A stretch of 64,000 bases of DNA from Coptis chinensis. Taxonomy: Eukaryota > Streptophyta > Magnoliopsida > Ranunculales > Ranunculaceae. Where the stretch lies: positions 868,001 to 932,000 of the forward strand of contig CM027378.1 in assembly GCA_015680905.1 (NCBI GenBank), read 5' to 3'. The position numbers and the translations under genes were made by a program. Positions 48,283 to 59,249 of this stretch are shown in pieces. How positions within the stretch are numbered: the stretch's first letter is position 1; each line of letters begins with the position of its first letter. The notes beneath the pieces are model-generated. The model had not been told where the DNA came from. It saw nothing but the letters and a program-made list of their open reading frames with translations, and ran no database searches.

Positions 48283-48414
48283 CTTCTCAAGAGACTTCAA
48301 AAAGTTATGGACATTAATATTATGACAGCTGGTTCTAACGAGTTTGTTTTTAGAAAAATAAGATTTGTTATTCAGAAAAGAGTTACGGCGCAGCTTGTTG
48401 CACACTTGTCCTAA
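48283..48414 (+). pseudogene. RLE-type reverse transcriptase gene, 3' end
   Basis: Right of the gypsy element, the plus strand continues in frame with the codons left of it. Left side ends SVELL at 31604; right side starts with the duplicated CTTCT and reads LLKRLQKVMDINIMTAG, then FVIQKRVTAQLVAHLS and a stop at 48412-48414. A final helix-rich segment ending in AQLVA-L fits the family as I know it. An AATAAA lies at 48442-48447. Confidence 0.85.
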
Positions 48415-48457
48415 TTATTTGTAAAATTCGTTATCAGTATCAATAAAATTTCCACTT

Positions 48458-48498
48458 AAAAAAAATAAAAAAAAAATAATAAAAAAAAAAAAAAAAAA
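48458..48498 (+). repeat. Poly(A) tail of the RT element
   Basis: An A-rich run of about 40 bases (interrupted by two T-containing spots) follows the RT stop codon and AATAAA signal. This marks the 3' end of an RNA-mediated insertion. Confidence 0.8.
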
Positions 48499-49384
48499 CC
48501 CCTTTCGAGCCTTGCAAAAAGGAATTGGGTCTGTTGTATGAATTGGGCGAATGGGCGTAGTCATTTTGGTGAATGGTGAAAGGTTGTTTGAAGTGGGCGC
48601 TGGTTGTATGAATTTGATTGGTATTGATTTTTTCTTAGTGATTGGAAAGGAGGGCGTCTGTGTATGTTATAGAAAGGGAAGGTAGAGGTATTCGAATGGC
48701 GAAGAGAGGCGACTCGGCAGGGAAGGAATGGAAAATCGTCAAGGATGACTTATCATTGTTTTTCTATTGTGGTTTTACATTTTACTTTATTTATAATATT
48801 TACAGTTTCAATTTCCTGACAAGTGGGGATTGCATGCTCTTTTCTGTTGTGGTGTTACATTGTTCTCTATAATATTTGCATTTTCAATATTTGGACATAG
48901 AAAAAAAGAGACAAGAAACCAAATTCGAGCTTCTAAGTTCGTATCATACTTGAATTTCGATCCCGAGGTCCAAGTTTAAAATTTGAAGTCCAAATAAAAA
49001 TCACTGATAGACGATGGCACTGATTACGCTGTTGAAGATAATGAGAATGAGAGTAGATAAGAGCAGGGGGAGAAAGATTCACAGAGGGAAAACTTTGAAA
49101 TATATGGGACAAAGTATTTCTTTTGGTGTTACTTCTGAAGTTGAGCAAGGTGAAGTGAGTATAATGGAAGGGATTTAATTTGGAGAAAAAATAGATCGAT
49201 TCTAATATTACTATTGATGTGGTTGGCGATAATGAAGTTGAATGAATGCTGAGTTAGAAATTTGGGAAAACAAGGTCAGAGATATAAAACAAACATTTTT
49301 TCATTTGAACCCTGTATATATGGATGGGGTATGTCTGTTTTTGTTGCAATTCTAATTTGACAAATCATATTCATGTTAAGGTTA

Positions 49385-50010
49385 AGGCCAGAGTGTAACT
49401 AGCTCCCACAATAGAAGGGTAATCATATCGAAAGCACGCTGCTCATAGAGATCGTCGTTTTGGACAAGGGGTGGTTCCTCAAGGTGGTAGCGAGTTCTCG
49501 GTCAGGCTGCCACCTCTTAGCTTTGCTCTTGCTTTAAGATGTGTTGGTAGCCCTTTGGCGCATCCTCCCTGTAGGTCGAGTTACTATGATGAAGTGTCTC
49601 ATGGTGGTACTAGTGCTGCCGCAAGGAGAGCTTACGAAGATGAAGGGGGTTAGTATATGGACAACATCCTCCAAGATATAGTGATTTTGAATTGGTTAGT
49701 GTCGCTATATGGAGATTTTTTTTTTTTTGCTTTTCGTTTTTTTTGTGAGACATCTTTTGTTTAAGAATTAGTTGTCTCACACTTAAGAAACTAATTAGAA
49801 TCATTTGGTCTCTATGGAAGATTGTATAAAATGAAACCATATTATATTCCAATTTGGGAATTGGGACTATGAAATTGGTTTACCAATTACCATACTCAGT
49901 ATTCTGAGTTAGCAAGACAAGATAGGCTACTACGTTATACTTATGATAGTCATACCTATGATAGGTGCCGAGATTTTTACTCCTATTCTGGTTATGATCA
50001 TTAACAGGAT
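49385..50010 (+). pseudogene. Possible relic of an Arg/Gly/Tyr-rich protein gene
   Basis: A plus-strand frame from about 49420 to 49650 has a biased composition (RRFGQGVVPQGGSEF, SSYYDEVSHGGTSAAARRAY). After a one-base shift near 49645 it continues as VYGQHPPRYSDFELV. Another Tyr-rich piece (YDSHTYDRCRDFYSYSGYDH) lies at about 49930-50003. Such wording is typical of the tails of RNA-binding proteins, but no RRM is present. It may be a processed or captured pseudogene. Confidence 0.3.
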
Positions 50011-50281
50011 TAGTACATGAAACCAGCATCAATTGTTGTTGTTCCCCATGGAAATAAGATGAAGACAGCGCAATCAGATTTATGAGAGAATTAAGTTACC
50101 TACCTACAGTGTATCGATGAGCAGAGAAAGCAATGGTAGGGTCTATGACGTGAAGCCAGGGACGGAACCAGGATTCAAAGTCTGGGGGTGCAAGAGTACT
50201 TGTGAACAAGCAGTGAACTAAGTTGTGCAGTGGAGACAAAACATTAGAAAAATAGTGTGGAACAAATGCTTAGAGTTTGGA

Positions 50282-51110
50282 CATTTTTCTAGCCTCGTTG
50301 TAGCGCCCAAGGAGTACAACAAGACAACGACAACACAAAGTAGTGCTAATCCTAATGCTGTGGACGAAGATCTATACAAAATTTCCCCAGAGCTATTATG
50401 TTCCTCTTATACTAAATAAAGGGGACCTTCCATTTCTTCATGTAAGGTGCTTAGTGCCATTATGTGCTGATGAGTTTGGTGAGAACTAGAATATGCAATA
50501 CTAGTTGATGGAGTATGTGGATCGTTGCTCCAAGGTGGTATTGCAAGCACAAGTAAGAGTCTGAAGTTTAACTAGTCTTGCTGCTTATAAAGTTTCTGAG
50601 CTGGTACGTACAGGAGACCGGTATTATTTAGGTAATAAAAACAGAAAATGCCACAAGTTCGATGAACCTCCGGCTGTCAGTTCTCTAAGACTTTATGTTA
50701 TATATATCAAGAACTAAGAAGATGGAACTGTATGTATATGAAACTGTGGCATTAAGTCAGAATGTCAGCTTGAATTAGAGTTTGGATTACCAATATTCTT
50801 TACCCATACCCACCACTACATCATTACTAGTTAATAATCAATAATTATATCTATCTCAACAATTGATCAAAATCTTTGAATTCATTTTTAAATTATGTAG
50901 GAAAACGAGCTCCTGAAGCTGTGGACGAAGATCTAGATTTCCCCAAGGCTACTCTATTCCTCTCAGTGAATTTTACATGTGCTCACATATAAAATTCACT
51001 GATATTCCTCTAATCCTAAAAGAGGAGGACCTTCGATTTCTTGTAAGGTGCACTTAGCACCATCAAGCGTTGTGTGAGTTTGGAGAACATAAATCATGTA
51101 CCTACGAGTT
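50282..51110. repeat. Diverged direct duplication of a ~200-bp segment
   Basis: GCTGTGGACGAAGATCTA near 50358 recurs near 50919, followed in both by TTTCCCCA, CTATT.TTCCTCT, and later a GGACCTTC.ATTTCTT..TGTAAGGTGC block. The second copy has an extra inserted stretch with an inverted AGTGAATTTTA/TAAAATTCACT pair. Confidence 0.65.
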
Positions 51111-52127
51111 ACCCTAAGTTAAAAAGAAAGAAAGAAATAACAGAGACCAAAAACGAAATAAAAACATAACAAGAGAGCACTCTATTGCATGACCACGTGA
51201 AGTCCCATATTCCAAAATCCCATTACTAGGAAGCAGTTCCTGTGTTATACTGAAGATGATTCCTTTGAAGGCAACCAACTTGTAAGTCATTTCAGCTACA
51301 GGAGAAGTTTCTACAAACTGCCTCTTTTTAAACCCGTTCAAACAATCAATTCCTCTACTAGTCCCACTTCTCATTGAGTTGACAACATCCACAAAAGAGT
51401 TGTTAAGAAAAAAAAAATGGTTTAGGTTTCTAATACTCAGTATGCACCCAAAAAAAATAGCAGTTTGTTTAATATTGCAAACAAACTCACATTTTTGTTT
51501 GGTGTTTGTATATGTTCATTGTAGTAATCCCAAGTATAATAGTTTTCTGCGTTATCCCATTCGTCAAAATTTGATTTTGAATTTTTTTTCTTCATCCTCA
51601 TTCGGTTGGTATTTATCCTCATTACTTTTGTATGATTAATTCAAATTAAAAGTGGGTGTTTGCATGTTTATTGATGAGATAAAAGAATAAGAGATTATTG
51701 GAGAAGGGGAAAAAAAAACGTAGTTTTTTTTTTTTTTTCTACAACTGAATCACGTAGAGTAAATGACTTGTTTTAGTCAATAAATATCTTGGGTACGCCT
51801 AATAAAAAAGAATGATAATTTAGGAAGTTAAATATGTCTAAAATTGTTTTATTTATTTATTTTAAAATTGGAGTGTGGGAGTGTTTTGTTGGGTATGTCC
51901 AAGATCACCCTTTCTTTTAGAGTTAACAAATATTGTCTCATTGGTAAACCAATCGTACGCAATGAAATCATCGAGCGTTAAACTTAATTCAACTGTAGTG
52001 AAAGTGTTGGATGAAATTGGGAAGTGTTGTATTGGGGTATTTTCACCACAGTTGACCGCGAAGATAAAAATCATTATTTGTTGATTTGGATGGAGCGTGA
52101 AAACTGAGAGGGGGGGGGGAGTCATTA

Positions 52128-53095
52128 TAGTGTTGAAAAATTATAAATTCATAAATTTAATTGAAATATGTCGTAATTATTGTGGCCATAATTATAATTT
52201 TTGGAATCATTAACTATGAATAAATGTCTAAATATCATAGTGGATGGCGCATCAAATTAAAAATGTTTTAAGAAAATCATTTTCGGTGGAAACTATTGTT
52301 TTTAGCAATTTAGTTTTTTGTCTCATATTTTTTTTCATAATGAGCTATATTGTTTAGAAAAAGTTGGAGACTATGTGAAACTCTAAATGGAATTGTTTTT
52401 TCGAAATTAGATATAGTGTTTAGGAAAAGTTAGAGACTACTCTAGATGAGATTGTTTCTTTATTTATATCCTTTTTTTTTTTATAATTAGTAATAGAGTT
52501 TAAAAAAACTGGAGTCTCTGCGAGTGCTCAAAAAAATAGATTAGTGAGGGTATAGCTATAATATATATCTAAGGAATTGGAATATGTCGGTCGTAATTAT
52601 TGTAGTCGGAATTGTGATTTTTGGAATTCTTAACCATGAATAAATGTCTAAATCCCACCGTGGATGGAACATCAAATCGAAATGGTTTTAGGAAAATTGT
52701 TTTTGGTGGAAACTATTGTTTTTAGCAATTTAGTTTTTTGTCTCATTTTTTTTTTTTTGTAATTAGCTATATTGTTTAGGAAAAGTTGGAGACTATGAAA
52801 CTCTAGATGTGATTGTTTTTTCGTAATTAACTATAGCGTTTAGGAAAAGTACATTAGAGACTTTGTGAAACTCTAGATGAGATTGTTTCTTTATTTATAT
52901 CATACTCTTTTATGATTAGTAATATAGTTTAGAAAAAACTGGAATCTCTGTGAGTGCTCCAAGAAATAGATTGGTGAGGGTATAACTATAATATATATAT
53001 AAGAATAAAAATAAATATTTGTTTCCTATTTTATCTCATATTTTTTCTTAATTAGCTTTGACATGTGGGAACTCTATAAACGCTTCCTCAATTGA
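52128..53095. repeat. Left ~970-bp flanking repeat (A) of the minisatellite block
   Basis: It starts AGTGTTGAAAA...AATATGTCGTAATTATTGTGG and ends AAACGCTTCCTCAATTGAAGAG. The same order of motifs recurs in direct orientation at 56468-57400. Inside, a ~440-bp subunit occurs twice (from about 52160 and about 52580). Confidence 0.8.
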
Positions 53096-53118
53096 AGAGT
53101 GTAGAGCTATAATATATA

Positions 53119-53480
53119 TACTAGCTTTCGAACCCGTCCTACAAACGGGTGTCGTTATATTAAATTATTGCATTGTAGAAAATATTAGCAACTATGCATA
53201 GCTATGAGATATGAGAATTATATTAATCAATCATTCAAATTTCTTGCACCACTCTCTATAAAAAGGAAGCATCAAACCTTAATAAAACTTATCGATTTCT
53301 TTTTGTTGTTAGGTTTAATAATAAAAGTTTGATTGAAGTTTTGTGAGAATGTCCAATGTGACGAAGATAATATTGAAGTTATTTGAATAGCATGGCATTC
53401 TTAATCATAATATAAAAATTATGATAAACATTACTTAAAATGCAAAACTATATTTGTCGAGACATTTATTCTCCCTACAT
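53119..53480. repeat. Repeat B with hairpin head
   Basis: It begins CTAGCTTTCGAACCCGTCC and includes a perfect 6-bp inverted repeat ACCCGT...ACGGGT (about 53132-53150). The later part (AATAAAAGTTTGATTGAAGT onward) recurs at about 54950-55310. A CCCGT/ACGGG subterminal hairpin after CTAG resembles the starts of some plant Helitrons, but no proper TC start is seen. Confidence 0.5.
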
Positions 53481-53496
53481 ATAATACAAACATGTT

Positions 53497-54780
53497 TTAG
53501 GGTTATTAGTTCAATGCATTTGCATCAAGTTTCTGATTTTCCATTAATTATTCTTTGAGGTTAGTTCAATGTAGTACATTGCATTCAGTTTCCAATTTCT
53601 CATTAATTATTCTTTGAGGTTAGTTCAATGCAGTTGCATCAAGTTTCCGATTTCTCGTTAATTATTATTTGAGGTTAGTTCAGTGCAATTGCATCCACTT
53701 TATAATTTTCCGTTTGTTATTCATTAAGGTTAATTCAGCATATTTGCATCCAGTTTTTGATATTTCGTTAATTAGTCTTTGAGATTAGTTTAATGCATTT
53801 GCATCCAGGTTTCAATCTCCCGTTAATTACTCTTTGATATTAGTTCAATACATCTGCATCCAGTTTCTGATTTTCCGTTATTTATATTTTGAGGTTAGTT
53901 GAATGCAGTTGCATTCAATTTCCAATTACCGTTATTTATTCTTTTATGTTAGTTCAATACAGTTGTATTCAGTTTCTGATTTCTGATTAATTATTATTTG
54001 ATGTTAGTTCAATACATTTGCATCCAATTTTCAATTTCATGTTAATTGTTATTTGAGGTCAGTTCAATGCATTTGCATCCAGTTTCTGATTTCCGGTTAA
54101 TTATTCTGTGAGATTAGTTTAATGCATTTGCATCCAGTTTCCGATTTCTCGTTTATTATTTGATAAGATTGCATTTGTATCTAGTTCCCGATTTCCAGTT
54201 AATTATTGTTTGAGGTTAGTTCAATGAATTTGCATCCAATTTCCGATTTCCGATTTTGCATTAAATATTTCTTGAGGTTAGTTCAATGCATTTGTATACA
54301 ATTTATTATTTATGCTTTGAAGTTAGTACGATGCAATTACATCCGGTTTCTGATTTCCCATTAACAATTATTTTAGGTTATTTAATTTATGATTTCCCAT
54401 CAATTATTCTATGAGGTTAGTTCAATACAGTTGCATTCAATTTTTGATTTTATGTTAATTATTTTTTGAGTTTAGTTCAATGCATTTGCATCCAGTTTAT
54501 GGTTCCCCATTAATTATTATTTGAGATTTGTTTGATGTATTTCAATACCGTTTACGTTTTCCCATTAAATATTTTTTAAGGATTTGCATCCAATTTCTAA
54601 TTTTTAGTTAGTTATTCTCTGACGTTAGTTTAATGCAGTTGCATCCAGTTTCCGATTTCTAGTTGATTACTTTTTTAGTTTAGTTTATTGCATTTATATA
54701 AAGTTTTCGATTTCCCGTTAATTACTCTTAGAGCTTAGTTATGTATTTGAATCTAGTTTTCGCTTTCCTTTTAATTATCC
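53497..54780. repeat. Minisatellite array 1, ~55-bp unit
   Basis: About 23 diverged tandem copies of a unit reading roughly GTTAGTTCAATGCATTTGCA then TCCAGTTTCCGATTTCCCGT then TAATTATTCTTTGAG. Copies differ by 10-30 percent by eye, so the array is old or slowly homogenised. Confidence 0.92.
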
Positions 54781-54949
54781 AATGTGGTGTGTAATACCAA
54801 CTTCTACTGATCCATTTGTAGTGTCCTTGCAAACATGACATAAAAAATAAATTATGTTTGATTTACTATGTTGGATCATCAAAGATTATCCAGTTCCCAA
54901 TTTCCCGTTAATTATTCTTTAAATTATGCATAACTCATTATGTGGAATA

Positions 54950-55310
54950 TGCAAAGATTATATACGAACGAGTGTTGTTATATTAATTATTCTAAAAAAT
55001 ATTTGTAAATATGCAGAACTATTATATATTAATATTATATTGATCACTCATCCAAATTTCTTATAACGTGAAAACCTCACTCTCCATTAAAAAAAAACTC
55101 ACATTTGATAAAACCCTTCAACTTCATTTTGTTATTTAATAATAGAAGTTTGATTGAAGTTTTGTAAGATTGCCTAAGAAGGTGAAATTCATATATATTG
55201 AAGCTACTTGAATAACAATGAGTTACTAATTATACGGAAAGAGATAAGATAAACACAATTTTAAATGCAAAGCTATACTTATCGAGTTATTCTTACAACA
55301 TATAATCCAA
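54950..55310. repeat. Second copy of repeat B
   Basis: It matches 53119-53480 in order and direction (CGAACGAGTGTTGTTATATTA, AATAATAGAAGTTTGATTGA, TTGAAGCTACTTGAATAACA). It separates the two minisatellite arrays, so B plus array forms a larger duplicated unit. Confidence 0.7.
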
Positions 55311-55315
55311 CTATG

Positions 55316-56250
55316 TTTTGAGGTTAGTTCAATGCATTTGCATTCAATTTTTGATTTTCTGTTATTTATATTTTGAGGTTAGTTTAATGCAGTTGAATCC
55401 AATTTCTGATTCCCGTTATTTTTTTTAGGTTAGTTTAATGAGGTTGTATCTAGTTTCCGATCTCTCATTAATTATTCTTTGCAGTTAGTTCAATACATTT
55501 ACATCCAATTTCCAATTTCCTGTTAATTGTTATTTGAGGTCAGCTCAATGCATTTACATCCAGTTTATGATTTCCCGTTAATTATTCTATGAGATAAGTT
55601 TAATAGATTTGCATACAGTTTTCGATTTCTCGTTTATTATTTGATAAGGTAGCATTTGCATATAGTTTCTGATTTCTCGTTAATTATTGTTTGGGGTTAA
55701 TTCAATGAATTTGCATCCAGTTTCTAATTTCTCATTAATTATTTCTTGAGGTTAGTTAAATGCATTTGCATCTAGTTTATTTTTTAAAATTAGTTCAATG
55801 CAGTTGCATTTTATTTATGATTTCCCGTTAATTATTTTTAAGATTAGTTACACGCATTTGCATCATATTTCCAATTTATAATTAATTTTTCTTTGAGGTT
55901 AGTTTAATGCAGTTGCATCCAGTTTTTGATTTACAGTTAATTTAATCTTTGAGGGTTAGTTTAATGCATTTGCATCCAGTTTCTGATTTCCCGACAATTA
56001 TTTTTTGATATTAGTTTGATGTATTTGCATCCAAGTTTTGATTTCCCATTAATTATTCTTTGAGGTTAGTTTAATGCAGTTGTATCCATATTTTGATTTT
56101 CTATTAATTACTTTTTAAGATTAGTTTAATGCTTGCATTTGCATCCAGTTTTTTATTTCCCGTTAAATATTATTTAAGGTTAGTTCGATACATTTGCATC
56201 AAGTTTTCGGTTCCTCATTAATTGTTCTTTGACGTTAGTTTCATTCAGTA
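55316..56250. repeat. Minisatellite array 2, same ~55-bp unit
   Basis: About 17 further copies of the same unit as array 1, again beginning right after repeat B. Confidence 0.92.
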
Positions 56251-56406
56251 TTATATATGTTTTAAAATATTTGTCATTATTGCTTTGCCATTATTTTGTG
56301 ATGTTATTTTTTGTATAATTTAATTTTCTACATGTAATTTGTTTTGGTTCGGTATATAGTTTATTTAAACCCAACGTCCATTTTAACTGAATCTCGTTAT
56401 TCCGCT

Positions 56407-56410
<4 letters not shown>

Positions 56411-56465
<55 letters not shown>
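56411..56465. repeat. (TA)n microsatellite
   Basis: An uninterrupted run of about 27 TA units joins the end of array 2 to the right flanking repeat. Confidence 0.95.
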
Positions 56466-56467
<2 letters not shown>

Positions 56468-56469
<2 letters not shown>

Positions 56470-57400
56470 TTGAAAATTTATAAATTTAATTGGAATATGT
56501 CGTAATTATTGTGGCCAGAATTGTAATTTTTGGAACTCTTAACTATGAATAAATGTTTAAATCTCATTATGGATAGCGCATCAAATTGAAAGGGTTTTAG
56601 AAAAATCATTTTTGGTATAAACTATTGTTTTTAGCAATTTAGTTTCTTGTCTTATATATATATTGTTTAGGAAAAGTTGGAGACTCTGTGAAACTCTAGA
56701 TTATATTATTTTTTCGTAATTAGTTATAGTGTTTAGGAAAAGTTAAAGACTCTCTGAAACTTTAGATGAGTTTGTTTTCTTATTTATATTCTACTTTTTT
56801 ATAAGTAATAATAGAGTTTAGAAAAACTTGAGTCCCCGCGAGTGTTTCAAAAAATAGATTGGTGAGGGTATAACTATAATATATATCTAAGGAACTGGAA
56901 TATGTCGTAATTATTGTGGCCGTAATTGTGATTTTTTGAATCCTTAACTGAATAAATATCTAAATCACATAGTGGATGGCACATCAAATCGAAAAGGTTT
57001 TAAAAAAATCATTTTCGGTGGAAATTATTGTTTTTAGCAATATAGTTTTTTGTCTCCTATTTTTTTTTTCATAATTAGCTATATTGTTTAGGAAAAGTTG
57101 GGGATTCTGTGAAACTCTAGATGTGATTGTTTTTTCGTAATTAGCTATAGTGTTTAGAAAAAATTAGAGAGTCTGTGAAACTCTAGATGGGATTGTTTTC
57201 TTATTTATATCGTACTTTTTTATATTTAGTAGTAGAGTTTAGGAAAAACTGGAGTCTCTATGACTTTATGAGGATATAACTATAATATATATCTAAGGAT
57301 AAAGATAAATATTTGTTTCGTATTTTATCTCATACTTTTTTCTTAATTAGCCATGACACGTGGACACTCTAGAAACGCTTCCTCAATTGAAGAGGGTATA
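56468..57400. repeat. Right ~930-bp flanking repeat (A')
   Basis: Direct-repeat partner of 52128-53095, with the same two internal subunits and the same CGCTTCCTCAATTGAAGAG end. The ends are not TG...CA with a duplication, so these are not convincing LTRs. Confidence 0.8.
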
Positions 57401-57580
57401 TATACATAATGTAATAATGAGATTAAATGGAGAACATAATTGGAAAAAAAAATCTCGTTGAAGTAAAGATTAAATGGAGGACATAAACCCTAAACCCTTA
57501 AAGGGCAAAAGGGTAATTTTTGGTTAGGTATATAAGAAAAACCTAATTTGTTTTCTTTTCACAAGTGTAATTAGCAAAAA

Positions 57581-57968
57581 TGGCGAGTCGGCTTTTAACC
57601 TTTAGATTAATCGATACACGCCTTAGAGGCATTTGCGTAGGACTGAGAAACTCGACTTTGCGAGAGTTATCACAATAGTAGATACTGATGTTAGTTTTGT
57701 TGTTGTAAAACAATTTTTAGAAAAATTATGTGAGGAATTGTGGGAGTATGTTAGGGAGAGGATAAAAGAATTTTTGTGGAATGAATTTGAAAAATGGTTA
57801 AAAGAAACGGCAATGGAACATTCCTTAATGATAATTGGGGTTGCTCTTGCACTTTTCTTGTTGCTGATTTTTAGAGATTTTTCTTTTCTTTTTCGTTTTA
57901 TTTTTGGAAATATATATTATATTATTGTGGAAATAATTTTAAGAGATAGAGACTTTGTTTTTTCTTAA
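57581..57968 (+). other. Possible small gene or relic with one frameshift
   Basis: An ATG at 57581 opens a 32-codon frame with a basic, Arg/Leu-rich start (MASRLLTFRLIDTRLRGICV) like a mitochondrial presequence, then a stop. A +1 frame without its own ATG continues with charged sequence (FLEKLCEELWEYVRERIKEF) and a hydrophobic segment (SLMIIGVALALFLLLIF). Together they look like a short organelle-type membrane protein broken by a frameshift, but no family is recognised and chance is possible. Confidence 0.25.
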
Positions 57969-58186
57969 TAATTGAGAAGAATGTAGGGGAATCTCTCTGC
58001 TATTGTACATTTTTTATAATTGAGAAGAAAAAGATTTTGTTGATAAGTTTTGGTGTTTTCTCAAGAAGAACGTGTAATATAGAATTGGGTTTCCAATATT
58101 TAACTTCTTTCACCAATTGGGTAGAAACTGCCACATGAGCTAAATATGGTGGCGATCAGAGAGAGAGGTTTTTCTTTTTTTTTTGG

Positions 58187-58313
58187 AATTGGTTTTTATA
58201 AATTTAGAATGGGCAACAACAAAAAAGGACGTGGATTTTAGATTTTTATTTTTTTTTGAAATTGGTTTTTATAGATTTAGAATGGGCAACAACAAAAAAG
58301 TACGTGGATTTCA
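58187..58313. repeat. 73-bp tandem duplication
   Basis: ATTGGTTTTTATA.ATTTAGAATGGGCAACAACAAAAAA.G.ACGTGGATTT is repeated with starts at about 58188 and 58261 and only a few differences. Confidence 0.9.
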
Positions 58314-59249
58314 GCTTTTTATGTCGAACCATTGTTTTTGGGCAAAAACTGATGTGTCAACTTTTGAGAAAAAAAAGGTGATAATGTGGCTTCTTGGGAG
58401 CATTTTCCACTGTTCAAGATGGGGTAGTAGAAAGACTTGCAAAAAACATTATATTTGTTACTACGCATTGTACACTTCCAAAAACTTTGATTATAGCAAA
58501 AAAATGTGAAGATTATTAAAGCTATTAGTTTGTTGTGATTTCGTATCGATGTTGATTTGAGTTTGATAGCATGATGGGAGGGGGATAGAGTGAATAAAAT
58601 GAGAAGATGATAGTATATTACTTTTGATTTTATAATGACTCCTCATTGCATTGAGATTTGCGCACTCTATCTTAAGGTCGGCAATTGTGCTATAATTGGA
58701 GGAAAGATTTATCTCCCATAAATGTCCAACATTTACTTAACGAATATCTTTGAAAACAATTTAAGTGGAAGTGATCTCTTTATGAATTTTTATTTCCTAA
58801 ATAACAGCATAAAAGATGGCCTAGCCTTAATAATGTTTAAGCAAAAACACTTATTGCTAGGACAAAGGAAAATTGTTAGCTATGTTGAGGAGTTGAATCC
58901 TCCTACAGCATGCAATGTCTTCACTCTCGCCATATTTCTATATATTTTTATGAGCATCTTTCAGGGAAAAATCACTTCCAAATACTATTCCAAATGCTAA
59001 TCTTGTGACGCAAAACCTATTGACATATATATTATTAAAATCTGCAAGATTGACACGTGGCAGAAGCAGTAGATGAAAAACAAAAAATGGTGGGAACAAA
59101 GGTTGTTTCAGTTACAAAAAAAAAAGAGCGTTCTCCTCAAAAAGTGCTAAATCCAACGGCTGAAAACAAAGCTAGACAAATGGACAAGAACGTGGGACCC
59201 AACTGACATGTGTCGGACGAAATCGGATGTGAGATTATGGTGTGCATCG
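58314..59249. other. Intergenic region before the last gene
   Basis: AT-rich with no supported gene. A G-box-like CACGTG at 59054-59059 lies about 190 bases before the chosen start of the downstream gene and could belong to its promoter. Confidence 0.45.

Larger units (their letters stand above)
48500..52120. other. AT-rich region with decayed fragments
   Basis: No intact gene is seen. It contains a possible coding relic (49385-50010), a duplicated segment (50282-51110), short direct repeats and homopolymers including G10 near 52111. The stretch around 51100-51700 shows nothing I can name. Confidence 0.5.

Noticed and set aside
53497..56250. Regularly spaced repeats that could suggest a CRISPR array
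   Set aside because: The units are contiguous and diverged with no unique spacers, there are no cas genes, and the context is a plant nuclear genome. It is a minisatellite.
53119..56408. A definite Helitron call
   Set aside because: The CCCGT/ACGGG hairpin is suggestive, but there is no TC start, no GC-rich 3' hairpin before CTRR, and the bases at the possible CTAA end do not fit an A/T target.
52128..57400. Reading A and A' as LTRs of a retroelement
   Set aside because: The repeats lack consistent TG...CA ends, no target duplication, PBS or polypurine tract is seen, and nothing between them encodes protein.
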